Of a stretch of 64,000 nucleotides of DNA, positions 33,180 to 47,872 are shown one piece after another (position 1 is the first letter of the stretch; each line of letters opens with the position of its first letter). The notes below the pieces were generated by a model that was given only the letters and a program-made list of their open reading frames with translations, made no database searches and was not told where the DNA came from. The stretch covers positions 4,972,001 to 5,036,000 of the forward strand of contig CM062211.1 of assembly GCA_031216445.1 (NCBI GenBank). The letters run 5' to 3'. Source of the stretch: Lateolabrax maculatus (lineage: Eukaryota > Chordata > Actinopteri > Acropomatiformes > Lateolabracidae). The position numbers were made by a program, and so were the translations under genes.

Positions 33180-34531
33180 CATATCACAGATGAGGGCTCA
33201 GCAACTACAGACCACTTTGTTTTTATGTTTGGTCCATTTGTTGCTGAGTCTGTTTTACACAGCTGGTACCACAGCTAATAGAACACTGGTTAGACAAATA
33301 TATTAATGTGTTGGTATAGATCACAGATCATATTTAATCAAGAACATTTATTTCACTTTGATTTGGCCAAAAACTAAATTGATTTCCAATTATCCTTCAT
33401 TTTGGGTCAGTTCCTATGTTATGACCTAAATGCAGTTCTTAAATATATAAAAGTTTAAGTTTAAGAGCTCTATAATGTGCAGCTGTCACCTTAAAAATAA
33501 ACGGGAGGCACTGAGGCTCCATTGAGGGGTAAAATAAATATATAAACTTATGAATTTACACTAGTAGCAATTTTCTGCCAGCTTTCCTCTCTTGTTTATT
33601 TGCAGCAACAGTGTTGATTTTTGTATAAAAAATGGTTTATATTCTTCATAGCTCTCCATTATAACGACCTGTTCCTCTTGACTGAAGTGGACGGCATGCC
33701 ACGGTCCATTTTGTGCGGAAAAAGAGTCTAAGGATGCATCAAATGCCCCCTTTTATGGGACACAGAGCCTGAAGAAGAAAACCTGGTTTAAGGACGCGGT
33801 AGTTTCTGACTGGGGATTTAAGGTTTGTCGAGCCAGCTAACACAAAAAAAGCCTGGCTATGTTGAACGTGCTTCGTAGTACACCCCTGAGGACTTCAAGC
33901 TATCTGTGAACAGGTTTTAAAAAATATTTAGACTTTATTACATAGTTGATACATGTGCTTGGTTAGGTACAGTACACAGCCTATTAGAAAGTACATCCTG
34001 GTCTGTGCAAACATTTGCCTTTTGTACTTTGATTGTTGTAGATGTAAACAAATAAAACAGTCAGACTGGTTTGTCCAACATTTCCAGTCATAGTATCAGA
34101 TCTACTGAGTTTCAGGAAAACAAACCTGCCTATATCCTACATCTACCATTTCTTTTTTGTTTCAATTTCTCTTTTTTTGTTTTATTTTTTCTCCTTTCTA
34201 AAATGCAATAAAAAGAGTTCGAGTTAAAATTTCTTGAGACATGCAGCATATACAGGCAATCATTTATGGAATCATGAGTCTCAATATTAATTAGAAAAAT
34301 GCCATTTCCTGCAAAAAATGCGTGTGAATGCTGAAAGCTGAAATAAATCACACACTGTACCTGGTTGGTACTCAGGATGTGTGTGTTTGTTTGTGTGTGT
34401 GTTTGTATGTACAGTATCTACAGTATACGTAGTATGTACATTATGTGTAGAATGTATAGTATGTACAGTATATATGTACTATGAAGAAGTAGTTGTGGTC
34501 CAAAAAATGTATGGAAGAAGAATAAGAAGTC

Positions 34532-34575
<44 letters not shown>
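34532..34575. repeat. (TAA)n microsatellite, unit 2
   Basis: Pure TAA run matching 12901-12940 with a longer array. Confidence 0.9.
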
Positions 34576-34963
34576 GAACACAATAACAATAGTGTGAATG
34601 CTGCACACCAATGAAAGTGCACAGAAGGATTCACAAATTTATTTTGTGATTTATATATAAATGACTCCAGAAATATAATATCATTTGCACATAAGTTCAT
34701 ATGTATATTTATTGTATATAAATGGGTAAACATCAAATTGTACTTAAGTAAAAGTATTAGCAGTAACATGTACTTTAAGTATCAAAAGTAAAAGTACTCA
34801 TTATGTGGAGTGGACTTTTTCAGAGTATTATATTACTATAGTTAGCTCATCTTTACTTCTGTGTCATGCCAAACATTTAACCCATCCTGCACTGGATCAC
34901 AAAGCACCATATGATGAAACTTCAAATATACTCAAATGGATTTAAGCATATAATTTGTCTTAC

Positions 34964-35030
34964 CTCAGCACACAGTGGAGAAGGCAGTGCAACAGATTGA
35001 AGATGTCATCACTGCTGCTTGATAATGTTA
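34964..35030 (-). promoter_or_regulatory. Candidate non-coding 5' UTR exon of NXPE copy B
   Basis: The donor GTAAGACA at 34956-34963 is conserved with the copy A and copy C upstream regions. The upper boundary is nominal. Confidence 0.3.
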
Positions 35031-35647
35031 CCTGTCAGTATGGGTTGGTCAGTATTAACATGGGTGGAGCTACAAGCAACATTGTTGCTATAGAAGATTA
35101 CATTGTTCCATTTCCTCAAAAAGCAAAACACACAGAACACAACTTGGCGTCTTACTTTAATAACTTAATACTAAAATTTATAAAAACATTTGAAACACTT
35201 AGTATTCAGTAGTTTTTAGTTTTTACAAATAGGGATTTAATTGCCTTTAAAAAAGAAAGGTAGAAATCTGAACAGCCTTTATTTTTTTGAAAGTTGGCCA
35301 GCAGAAGAATGTTGTCCATCTGCCTGGTGCAAAACATTGAAAAGTACAAAGTCGTTATTATATCATTCTGGTGATTCAGGTGATTAAACAGGTCACAGGG
35401 AAAACAGACAGACAGATCCAATCAATCAAGAGTGATTTTTTTAGTCATTCACACCTCTGCAACGCTACCTGCCCCCTGCCCGCTCGCCAGTGGTTGGTTC
35501 AACAGGTAATGGCACCCGTGAACGTGGACTTCACAGGCTATAAACCACCATTAACTGCCAGGAATTAGTGACGTTTTCAGCAGTTCACCTTGGCCGAAGA
35601 AATCAGTTTTTTCATGCAGTGTACACAAAGAAAGTCAAAGATTTAAA

Positions 35648-36800
35648 GCTAGAAAAAACTCCAGGCCCTTTGTGCATACGCTTAGCCAGATCCAGACAGT
35701 GTAAATGCACGGCTTTGGAAACTGGTGCTTGACATGCATGAAGTTACAAATGTTTTCCACAAAGAGAAAGCATACTGACATTAGGGGAACACCTCTTCAA
35801 TAAGCATGGGCATGATATTACAAAACATGAACATTTCAGACAAAAGATGCGTGAGACAGGGCAACTAGTTCTCTAAGGTAAGAAGAATGGCAAGTTGAAG
35901 ATGGCATCAGATTTCTTGGTGTCCATCTTTGCATTGAAGTTAGGCCACAACTTCAAGAAAATAGCAAACATTGCTGAATGTGAATGTTTGGGAGACCACA
36001 AGCACTCAGTCACTTCAGAGATGTTATGCGTCAGATTGCTCGAAGCTGTGGGGCAAACCATCCAGAAGCACTGTCCTTCAATAAAATTGGAAAAGCACAA
36101 AAGCACATAGCCACTATGTCCAAGGTCCTCAACTTAAAGGACAATGAAATGGATGACCTTGCTGACTTCCTTGGCCATGACATCAGAGTGCATCGCCAGT
36201 ATATAGGCTGCTCCACATTACAGCTGGCAAAGATAAGTAGAGTGCTTATGGCCCTGGAACGAGGATAACTGCCTGAATTTAAAGGAAGGAATCTTGATGA
36301 GATCAACATTGATCCACTAGTTAAAACAGGCCAGTGTAAATAACTAAATACATGTATTTACACACAGGGGTTTCCCTCCATTAAAGGTTTTTTTGCTGCT
36401 GCCAAAGAGATGATATCAAATTGTAAAACCACCAGTAGATTGAATTCTTTATTGTGGTATTATGAGCAGCAGATGGTGCATGATGGGCAGGTGCTTCCAT
36501 TGGTGCAGAGTAGCTAAGACAGTGTACCCTCTAGCATCGTATAGGGAAGCGTTCATATTAGCCACGCAGCCCCAGATCCGGCCCTACTCCTCCCCCTTTG
36601 CCCTTTTGTTCAGTGTTGCTTCCTTAAAATGGTTTATGTGCTATCCAATAGTTTTATCCATATGGGTTCTGTGTTTCCTAGAGAAAATGGCTATGGACAG
36701 TGATGCATCAGACACTGAAGATGAGAATAACATGACTGTGAAGGATGCTGCACCTAGTTCTTCATCTTCATTTTCATCTTCACAATCATCAGGTATATAG
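35648..36800 (+). pseudogene. Decayed tyrosine-recombinase-like family member (unit 2)
   Basis: Copy of 14015-15165 with the same disruptions and very few substitutions (for example RQIARSCG for RQITRSCG). The disruptions therefore predate the tandem duplication. Confidence 0.5.
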
Positions 36801-36885
36801 GCAACTATTGAGAGGGAACAATAGTAAAACTAGAAAAGGCAAAATAGAGATTTGAAAATTGGGAGTTCAAGTTGCTGGTATGTTT

Positions 36886-37046
36886 CAGGGCAGTTGCACT
36901 GGTGTTCTTAGTGATTACAATGGTGTTGTGATTGGTTGCTAGGGTGTTGTTAGTGGTTTCTATGGTGTTTTAGATGGTTGCTAGGGTGGTTCTAAGCAGT
37001 TGCTAAGGTGTTGCTAAGCAGTTGCTGTGGTGTGCTGGAGGTGGAA
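36886..37046. repeat. Degenerate minisatellite, unit 2
   Basis: Copy of 15250-15410 (GTTGCTAGGGTG-type repeats). Confidence 0.7.
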
Positions 37047-40000
37047 AAGTAATTTATGTTTTAGCGTGACTACCAGATGGAAACTGGCCCAGACAAAATC
37101 ACTTTGGCCCATCCAAAGTTGATTTCACTGATTTTATTGACTCAAACTATTATTGAGTCCCGATTGGACTTCTAAGTTTGGATGTGACTGTCCCCTGCTA
37201 TCACATGCAATATTTTAACTTTGGACAGCAATGCCGTTTACTGTTACTAGGGATGAGCGTAGGCTAAGAGAACTATTTACAGAAGAAGCATTTTTTATAA
37301 AAGTTGCTCAATTTATTATTTGTTAGAAAACTACAGAACAGCCTTAGAATTGAGCTTCAGCTTAATGTTTTTGATCCCAAGAGTAAGAGATTTATTTATT
37401 TATTGGTATTTTTTGTGCTATTTCTAGTTTTTTATAAATTTAAATGAATAAACTTTAGTGAATCACAACACAGTAACATCAACAAGTATGAAGAGAAATG
37501 CATGAACTAGAGTTTTTATTAGATGGTTACTCTGGTTTAATTATTTTTTTAAACAGACTTGGTGATTTATGCAAACAGATACAGAAGAAGTAGCAAGCCA
37601 ATGGAAGAAAATACATCTGGTAGAAGAAGCGAGAGTCACGAGCTGTAACCTGAGACTGCACCGCGTCCAGTTTGAACCAAGTTCTCCATTAACTCGGCTG
37701 AAGATATTTAATAAAGCGAGGTAGGAGTGAACTGATGGACGTAACCGCCCGGTGTAGAAGCAGAGAAGAGAGAAAAGTCTTCTTCATTTGTCTCTTTCCT
37801 GACTTTCTGCTTTCTACGATGTTTTTTAACTGATTAACTTCCTGTTTGGTGAAACCAACTTTCCCCTTACTGGCTATCTGGATTCTTGCTTATTGGAAAA
37901 AAACATTCCTTATCTGAGAAATAGTCTTCTGCTCTAACTCCTTTTCATATCTTTTGTTTTCTGTAAAAACAGCTTCATTTTTCTGCTGCTGTGAGTTCTT
38001 TTTCTTCTGACTGCCCGCCAACATGAACCCCTCCTCACTGCCACTATGAGCAGAGACTCTGCTCTGACGTGTTGACCTGGACTTTAATGTTGTTTGCCAA
38101 AGCTTAGACGGAGAGTTCCCACAGCTGTTTTTTGTTGGTTCTTTGAACTGTGGCATTTTAAGTGCCAGCTCCCTTCTCCATATTGTATTCACTTCCTTCC
38201 TTACCAGGACAAACTGACATAATGTTTTTTACACAAAGAAAGAAATAACTTAATGTATAACATTTGCAGAATTGAAGTTAAGATACTTGACCACTGAACA
38301 ACAATTGGTTTTATACGTATTGGGTGTGTTTGCTCTTCTTTGTGGTTGTTTTAAACTCATCAACTTTAATGTTATGGGACTGTGCTAAAGGGACATTTAC
38401 TCTAATTTATAGACTCATTTAAAGACTTTTTTCCTCTCACTCTACAATCATGTCCATCCAACCATCTCTCTGTATTTGTGAAATTTGATAAAATGTTGTC
38501 TTCTTTCATAAATTTGGTGTAAATGGTGAAATCAGTAGAAACTGTGTTCACAAACATTGCTGCTTATCATGGCAGGTAGGACGCACTTTAGACACAGAAG
38601 CCAACGAGCCGGTACAGCTTGTTAAGGCTAAGCTAGTGAACCCAAGTGACAGGAGGTAGAGAGTTAGGTTTAGAGGATAATAGCTGGTAAGGTGTGCTGG
38701 GCTGAGTCAGGAGCAGAGGAGACCAAGGTGAGGGGGAGTAATGGCTGGAGCAGAAGAGGGGTCGGGCAGGCTTGGGGGCTGAAGAGACAGAATAGGCAGG
38801 TCCAGACAAAGAGTCAGGCTGAGGTAACTGCAGGCACAGTGAAACAGGTATTAGATTACAGGCAATAATACTGACAGAACAGTAGCTAGAGGTTGGCTGG
38901 AAGCGTGACTGAGTCTACGATCTTGCAGTTTGGTAGTGGCTGAGCCGGTTCTTCATGACAAAGCTCATCCTGATTATTGGCAGCTGGTAGGTTGACTCCA
39001 ACACACCTAATTTCATTCCTGCAATTAAAAAGATCCACACTGCAGGCCAACAGGCAGAGGTGGAGGGTGTGACACAGCTGTGTGGCACAAACTGACACAA
39101 TAGTTTTCACAGAGAAAGAAACTACTTAATGTATTACATTTAGAGCCAAATTTACAAGAAGACATGAAAGATTACAAATTTGTCATAGACAGAGTTTTAC
39201 AAAGTTTATATGTTTTTCCTAACTCAACAACTTGCAAAATCAGTTGAAACAAACAGTGTGTTCACAAACACCTGCTGCTTATCTTGGCAGGTAAGAGATC
39301 CCAAACACATCATTTGCATTACACTGAACCTTTTTGTTCCACTTGTCACCTCACTATGACGACGAAGGTCACCTGACTACTGTTAACATGACGACAGTCA
39401 TCTGACTACTGTTACCAGGATGACGACGGTCACCTGATTATTGTTATTTATTATACTATTATTTATTATTACATGCTATAGTGAGAAAAAAGTTTTGCGA
39501 GCTGTTGTTAATCAACGTTTCTAAAATCTTCTAAGAGTAAGTATCCTTCACAGGCACTTGATCGTAAGTACCGGATGTCTGATTTCGCCTGTTGTCAAAT
39601 CTCACACCCAGTGTTAGTTCTATTGGCTCGACAACTCCCCAAGTTAGGTTAGTATTTATTTTGTTTCCATTCTGTATTTAGATTTTTCAATGGGTTTTCA
39701 AATTTTTCAAAAGATTCATTTATCACAGATATATTGGAGTCAGTTACAGGTAAAGCAGAAATAACAGTATGCTTTGCTTGTGAGCAAAGCTCACTTGTTA
39801 TTTCCTCCAAATCTTCTACAATTGAGGATACCAAACTGTTGGAAATCCCACTCCCCTGTAATTTTGCCACAATGGATGCACACATGTTTTTGGTTGGCTC
39901 TTTAGTAAGTCCTGAATCATTGCTCTTAGAAGAAACACTGGATGAGCTACATTGATATGTTAAGAACTGATGCCTAGAGCCTTGCTGAGAACTCAACAAT

Positions 40001-41248
40001 TTGAACTTGGGTCAAGGAGAGTAACCATGTTGAACTCTTAAATGTTAAATCAACTGCTGACTGCTGGGATATGGCTGTTTAACAACCCTCTTTTACACAT
40101 GGCTAAGAAGGTGACGTGACAAATTATTAATTCACCTTAATAATTTAATTACCTTATGAAAGACTACAAGTCTCTCAACTGCATCACATGCACTTCTTTT
40201 TGGAGACTTCAGTCCCACTGGTGGTGGTGGGGTTGGTGGAAGGAGATAGAAGCCACAAGAAGACAAATGGTCGACATACTGGTTACGTTAGGGTTCCTGT
40301 TGTTTGGTACTCCTGTAGTACTTCTTCACCACTGGACTTGCCTCTTAGCACAGCTTCAGTCAACTAATAAAAAACAACATGAGAATGCAAAACGTGGTGA
40401 TGAACAGCTTTTCTAGAGACTTGGGGTGAAAAATGTGAAAGTGAGAAACCATGAGAATTACACTTTGTTGCAAGTTGTTTAGCAGACACTGCATCACGTG
40501 TATATCAATTCTTTGTCTCTTGCTAGGGACGTCATCAACGGTTACAGGTGATGAACTGGAGCTGAAGCTTGAGTCAGACTTCTCAGACGCAGAAGACGAG
40601 GACCAATCCGAAAATTCTCAAAGAATCGAAAACAGGTAAATCATTGTATTTGGCAGGGTGTACAGTGCTTGATTATACCTGCCTTTATATCTCACCGTGA
40701 ACTGAAAAAATTGTCAGCAACACGGTTTCTTGCCTCACTGTGAATGACTGTTCATGATAAATACATTCATCCACCACTCAATAATTATGAAATAGACCTA
40801 GATCATTTTTCCCTCACAAAACCCATTCACGCATAAGTCCAAATTGCAGAACTGAAAATGTCAAGCAGTTTACCCCCATTTAAGCAAGAGTCTGATAAAG
40901 GCATGTGAAGAAATCAGTCTAAGGAGCTTGCAGATGAGGTTTTAAAAGAATATGGGTGTGTTTAAGGTTTCATCCAAAGTAAGCCAAAAAAGTAAGGTGT
41001 GATGAATAAAGTTGGCAGTTGGCGGTTCAGGTCGGGTTGGGGCGGTTGATTTTTGAGGGTTGGGCTTTGCAGGTGGCCTCTCATAACAGGTCTAGTGGGT
41101 TTGAGTATTGAAAAGTCCTGACTGAGGCATCACTATCATCCACTGTAAAGCAAGTTAAGTCATTTTCCTGATTGTGAATTTTCTAATTTGAAGTAACATT
41201 TAAATATTGTCCACTGTATAGCAGGGTACGACATTAATAATTAAAATT

Positions 41249-41645
41249 GGGATGGTGTCAGGACTGTCCCATTGTCTTTCAAAGCGACAGTAGAACTCAT
41301 TCAGGTTGTTGGCCAGGTGCAAGTGGTTAGCAGAGTGGGGGGCTCTGGGTTTGTAGTTGGTGATCTGTCAGAGCCTCTTCCAGACACAAGCAGAGTTGTT
41401 GGCTGAGAACTGGTGTTGGAATTTCTCAGAGTACAGTAGTTTAGCTCCTCTCACCTCCTTGCTAAACCTGAGTTTTGCTATGAACCAGGGTTTGTCGTTG
41501 TTGTGCATGATGGTACACAGCGGTCCTAAGAGAAGCTGATGTAGGACGTCACAGCCTCTGTAATCCAGACTGTTGGAGGCAGTCCTGAAAACATCCCAGT
41601 CAGTACAGTCCAAGCACGCCTGAAGAAGCTCCACAGCTTCACTGG
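41249..41645 (-). mobile_element. LINE ORF2 fragment (unit 2)
   Basis: Copy of 19815-20215 with the same interior breaks. Confidence 0.7.
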
Positions 41646-43114
41646 TGAGTTTTAATTAGTTTTAATCACTGGATTTTAATTTTTTACATTTCTTTTATTC
41701 TGACAACTTTTGTTTTCCCTGAAACAACAGCACTCTCTTCCTGTTTTGTGCTGTAAACAATCCAGCATCATCAAATCCAGCCTTGATACATGAGTGTAGA
41801 GGCTGACAGATTAAGAACTTTTGTCTCCCCCTTCTGGCAGTGAGAGTAATTACATCAACACAGTTGAAGCGTGCTTATGACGTATTGTAGCGGTTTGACT
41901 AGGAGCTGTGGTGCCAGTCTGACAAAGATATTTTTATATGCACCAGTCCACCCTCCATGTCTTTCAGTACATGGCCCCTTAACAATCATTAGCAACCAGG
42001 TATTTCAAAAGGCACCAGCAGACAACAAGAAACACAAAACACAAGAATTTGAAGTCCCCACAGTGTAGTGCAAAACACACAGTTCAACTACCAATAAATG
42101 AGTCTCAACAAAAAAACTCCTTAGTCAGCGTCAGCCCTTTACTGGCAAACTGGGAAAACTTCTGCAGCTTACTCCATAAAGGCCACAAGAATGACATCAA
42201 ATGCATTAATACAAATCTTGTCTTTTGTTTGCTTGTTTTAGACACTGATTGTACTGTTTATTTCACACTTTCAGGGTTTTTCTGCCTTTGGTGATCGAAT
42301 ATTCTTTATACTTTCCAAATTTCTCAGAAAAAGTAATTGTTGAAAAGAAGACATGTAAAATACCAGATCTGTGCCAGTGTAAGATGAGGTCATCATTGAG
42401 ATACTCTTGAAAAATCAATAATTGTTTAAAATATGAATGATGGAAGTCCATAATTCAATTTACAGGCCTCCCTCAAATTCTTCATCCTTACAATTGGCTG
42501 TTAGATAAATCAACCAAACAGCTGACGTCTGCACAAACACGTAGAAAGCAATGAAGGTAGTTAACTACTTTATTATTTTACTTTATTCCTGGGGTACTTA
42601 GTAATTTTGCAGAGGATTTTGATTAATTTAATGAATTGAAGTCCACAGTTTGTAAAGACAACAATTCACAATTATAACAATTATTTCATTATAAAAGTAT
42701 AAAGTACACATTAATTAGATGGTTTTGTTTACAGAAAGTTTTTTATTGCCAGGTTAGTCCATCTTCAAACTAATATTACTAAAGTACTTTTATGAAAATA
42801 ATCTCTATTTCATATGGTTATTCCAGTTTGCCTCAATTTATAGGTTTTGTATATACAGTATATAAAATAAAAACTACAGAAAACCACAACAACTAAGAAA
42901 TTACAATTCTGAATATGAGAGTGGTATCAATCTTCTCATCTAACTAAAGAAAGTAACTTTTGCTTTAGAGTACTGTTCTATTGGTAATATTCTCCTGAAG
43001 TAATTAGTTCAAGTTCTAATTGATTCATTAAAGTTTAAAATGTCAACAGTTAACAGGTGTGTGTTTTCACATATGGTCTTTTTAAAAACAAACCAAACTC
43101 AGTCCTCTTAAAGT

Positions 43115-43235
43115 GGACCAAAAAAACAGGGACTCGTTCTGGTCCACTTCAGCTCTGATGGGGCCTCAGTCCTTTTTCTATTCACACTATTGTTCCACTG
43201 GATATCAGACCTTTACTGCTTTGGATAGAATAACT

Positions 43236-43289
<54 letters not shown>

Positions 43290-43490
43290 GAAACTTGGAA
43301 CAAGATCACTGCTGATAAATGCCTTATGCCCATTCCTGTGGTATTTGGTTAAATAAGAGCACAGAGGAAAAACCATAAAAGTATAATTGTTCAGATCTAT
43401 ATATTGAGTGAACTTAGTCTTGTTACCATCAGAGTGACTACTTTTCCAGTCAATATTGTAGTTTTAATTTTAAAAAAGCATAATTACTTC
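43115..43490. other. Unit-2-specific insertion with (TAA)n
   Basis: About 370 bases lie between CTTAAAGTGGACC and CTCTCCTTTCATCCAGAGC that are absent at 21690 in unit 1, where a short CTCCTCCTC stretch is found. It contains a (TAA)n run at 43237-43289. A short inverted pair GTGGACC..GGTCCAC lies at its left end. Origin not recognised; loss from unit 1 is equally possible. Confidence 0.5.
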
Positions 43491-43579
43491 TCTCCTTTCA
43501 TCCAGAGCAAGATCAATACTTTCACATATTTTATCCAGGTATAATGTGTTTGATTTTGGGGTCCTATAAACCCATCCAA

Positions 43580-44400
43580 TTAATGTTGGTTGTTGGAAAG
43601 TAAAGTCATCTCCTCTTCATCTTGGCCTTGCTGCTGCTGGGCGGTCACCTCAGGCTCAGCTGTAGCTCTTTCAGATGGGGAGAAGTTTGCCACCTTTCTA
43701 TGAGCGTTTTTGTTTATGTCCTTCCTCTCCGCCAAGGTGAACATCCGAAGTTGCTCGAATTTTGGCCAGAGCAGCACGCCTAGCTTTTTGTGTTTCCCAA
43801 AACTACCTGTTCAGCCAGATGTCCCGTACACGTATTGAATAGAACATAAATTAATTAAATAATCAAATAACACAACAGTAAATACCTATAACAAAGGGTG
43901 AATAAATTAGGATTAATAATATTAATAATAATTATAATAATAATATAATAACTATTCACATCAAGCACAGATTCAACGATCTCCAGTATTCCCTTGTTTC
44001 ACATTCTTGTTTTAAAGACTGCTTGAGTCCGAGTTGTAATCCGGAGTGTTTAAAAACTTTTGTCGGGGTCTTGCATTGCTCAGTGCAGGCTCTTACTTGT
44101 TGTAGCTTTTCCTCCTCTTCATCGTCTTCTTCGTCAGCTGCCCTAGACTTCTTGAAGATTTGCTTCAGCACTGTATTCAGTACGTGTGCTATACAGCTGT
44201 TGTGCCCCCATCTGGAGAGCGCTGCCTGCACCTTTGCAGCTTGGTCGCTGTGAACACCAGTCTGTCAGTCTTGTATGAGGTAAAACCACATGTAGTGGTA
44301 ATGCACATGTACATATGACAGTTAAACTCCCAGTTGTCATCTATGTAGTGCAACGTGATACTGGTGTAATTGACCTTCCTGTAATCATACATTCACATGT
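43580..44400 (-). pseudogene. Degenerate hAT (ZBED-like) transposase, unit 2
   Basis: Copy of 21782-22600 with the same frameshifts and several additional substitutions. Confidence 0.65.
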
Positions 44401-45025
44401 CTGTGGATGCTCTGCATGTCAGTCTGTCGCTATGGCTCTCCTTACTGCCAAGTGCTTGCTCATGGTGGGAATTTTTGGGTCTCTGTAAATAATGTTTTAA
44501 AGAGTATGGTGTAGACCTACTCTATATGAAAAGTGTCCTGAGGTAACTACTGTTATGATTTGGCGTTATATAAATATGACTTAGAGAGTTTATCTTTGAC
44601 TGATGTGAAATTACAGAAGGTTTCTAAGTCAGGCAAGAAGTCGATTCTGAAGTGACAAGATGAGTCTCTGAGTTGTCTATCAAGAAATTTAGATTGCCAT
44701 GACGGTAAAAGTACATTTGTACACTAATTGTTTCCAGAAACCACAAAAGCATTTGCACTTATAAGAAAACTATGGTGAACCACATCAGACCTTGGATTCA
44801 ACTAAGAGAGCACAGGTTATATCTTAGAGGTATCAGTGTTGCTCTATTTTAGCCTATTGTAATTATAACGCTATAGTATTTTTCATAGACAGGCTTATTA
44901 TTGATTGGGCTTCAGTATGGGAGTTTCATGGAAATATGACCTGTTTCCTCATCGTATTTACGTGTTTCTACTTCTGTTTAGGATGCATCGTAATCCCCAC
45001 GCATCTTCCCCAACCAAATACACTT

Positions 45026-45579
45026 CTAGCCGCCCTTTTGAGGGCAAGTGTAGGACATGACAACGTCAATCATATTTCTAATGATGGGAGGTGGTGGGTG
45101 GATGTCATGGGGTAGATGGTGAGCCACAGTCATCCCCCAGGCATCCACCAGATGAACATTCAGACCTCTGAACATGGCTTTGAGCACCTTGTCACACTGC
45201 AGTGAGTACCAGTCGCTGTTGGTTAGTGCCACAGTAAGTGTCAAAGCTCTGGGATTCCCGGTCCGGATGATGACTACCGTGCCTGGAGCCCTGTCCAGCA
45301 GCCGCACCACCGCCCTGCGGATGCTCTATAGCCGCCGGATGTAAACCTCCATGGGGAAAGAGGTGAAGTGAGCCCAGATGCTGAGAGCTACGACAGTGTT
45401 GGGGCCTCCGCTTAAACCATCTAGTTCATTGGCAATGTAACGCAGCTCTCTGGTTGAGAGGGTGCGAAAACGGATAGGAACACCGTGGCAGCGGTATGTC
45501 ACCAAGATGTTGTTTGCATAGTCCAAGGCAATGTAAGGTCCAGCTTTCAATGGGCCGTGCAGGTTAAAATCCTTAAGAT
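45026..45579 (-). pseudogene. Exon 6 of NXPE copy C with premature stop
   Basis: Same length as copy B exon 6. The codon after IRRL is TAG (45326-45328) where copy B has CAG. Only this one change interrupts an otherwise preserved frame, so the lesion is recent. Confidence 0.9.
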
Positions 45580-45662
45580 CTAATGTAGTACAGAGGGAAA
45601 GGATTAAGTTGCAGTGTGATTAAAATAAAAACTGTTGCCAGAATTCACTGTGGATCATCTAC

Positions 45663-45866
45663 CTGGAAGTACTGCGATGAGGTATTCATACCACTGCCTG
45701 ATGGTGGAGTCTCCATACATGTGGACCACCTTCCCTTTCAGACACTGAGTGATGGCAGAGGGGTTGAATTGGTGAACTGTGGTGCCACCTAGTGCTCTCC
45801 ACACACCCTGGTAGTAATAGCCAGTGAGTTCAGACTTCACAATACTGCTCTCCACCTCTGGTTGAC
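45663..45866 (-). pseudogene. Exon 5 of NXPE copy C
   Basis: Identical in protein to copy B exon 5 across the 66 residues visible, including YGDST. Splice sites are intact. Confidence 0.85.
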
Positions 45867-47872
45867 CTGTGAGGAAGTTAAAGGATCATTTTATTCTTTA
45901 TCAAGCAGCAGAAGTTTGTCAAGGGCTTGATAACAAGTTAATCAGGTGTCAGAGTTAGAGCTCTTGAGGAGTAGAGTTGGTGACTACTACTCTAAAGCAA
46001 TACTCTGTCCACAATCATTTGAGGATAAAACCCTCAAATGGTGTTAACATTTTGTAGTTTGTGTTTTTACAAGGATCAAACCTTATTGGACCGTACATAT
46101 ACCAACCTCATCTACCTCACCAGATGTATGAATGTGGAAAACTATCAAACTAAACTCCTTACAATGATGATGCCAACAAGAACACGAGAGCACCTGTATG
46201 GAAATAAATCTGTCTCACCAGATTTTGAAATGTAAAAGCCTTTGAATTTCTAGCACAGATTTTTTTTTTTGCATTGAAATCTTGTATCAGAATTATTTCC
46301 CTCTGAATTCAACTTCTCGCTTTAATTTTTCAATGATTAAAAATTCAGAATCAATAAGTATTAAAAAATTCAAATATTTATTCAAGTTACTCAAATTTGA
46401 GTTAAAAAATTCAGATTAAACATCTGGGATACCAAGGATGAGAAATCGATTCTGTTTCAGATCAAACCAACATCCAGCCAATCAAGTTACGCTTCAGTGG
46501 TCATGTGACACCGATGCTTGAAATCACTGAAGGCGGTCATCTGCTATGGCAACAAACCCAAACGATGGTACTTTGGTAAGTGTATAAACTCTTATTTGCC
46601 TTTTGTGTCATTTGTTTCAGTAACATGTAATACCTGACATGTTGCACATTAACATCATTTATTGGACAATATCTACCTGGAACTTTTAATGAGGTGGCGT
46701 TTGTTAAAATCTAATGTTATGAGAAGATTCTGTTATGCGAGCGTGGTTCATTGACGCTAATGTTACTTATAGTTCTGAGACGGTACGTTTAACAACTGGG
46801 TAGTTAAGTAACTAGCTTAACTAGCTTTGTGAGGACAGGATAGTCTGGCTGATATCGTACAGTCAGCCTGGCTCTTACTGTAACCTTTAACAAGACTGAA
46901 ATGATGAATATTCCTTAATAGCTGTAAGCTCCTCATCTACAGTGGGTCTCTGGTTAGAGACAGAAACACAGAAGCAGAGGTCCTGATTCTGAGACTTTAC
47001 TGATGCTCAGTATCGGGTACAGTTATAACAGCTTCCTATGAATGTAGGAATGTTTGTATATATGGTATCTGGAATAATAATCACAATAATAAACAATAGT
47101 GAGTCACTTTAACAGTAAAGTAGCTGAAACATGCCTCCCAGCCGCTCGATCTCGGGCACGCTCACATGAACGCAGTGTTGCCTAATTGGCGACCTCCTCG
47201 CTAATTCTGGCGACTTTCCAAATCCTCTCGGTGACTTTTTTTGTCAAAAGCGACTAGTGATAAAGCTAGACATGCACTGTGCCCAATATTAATTAGGACA
47301 ATTAGGACTTGTTCATTGAGAAAATGCAAAAATTGAGAAAATCAGACAGGCAAATATCTTTCAATTTAAGGTTTGGTTGGTCTACTAATGTAATTCAAAT
47401 TTAGTTAACAGCACAGTATGCTATTGGTGGCCCTGTTAGAAAGCAATTAAACAGAAATAACTTAGTTAGATATAAACCATGGTGCACAGGGGCTATTTCT
47501 AACCTGATGCACGGCAGATCATTTTTACTTTTATTTGAGCAATTTTTTCTAGAAATAATTGTACTTTTACTTGAGTAACGATTTTCAACACTCTACCCAC
47601 CACTGGTATGAAGAGATTTTATGAACATGGTCTATCCTTACTCCAGAGAAAATAGACACAGTGCTAACAGCTGGTGCCACATTCAAGAACGTTTACCCTG
47701 CTACTCCATGCTCCAAGCGCTCTGCTCCAATTGGTCTGACTACATCTCACTAGAAGACAACGCTACCCAGAAGAAAGTGGTTAAATGTTTTTTCTCCTTT
47801 TTTGACTTTGTCTACAGTACATTCAGTTTTGGGATTATTGTTATAGGCAGTGGAGTAAAAATTGTGCTTTAC

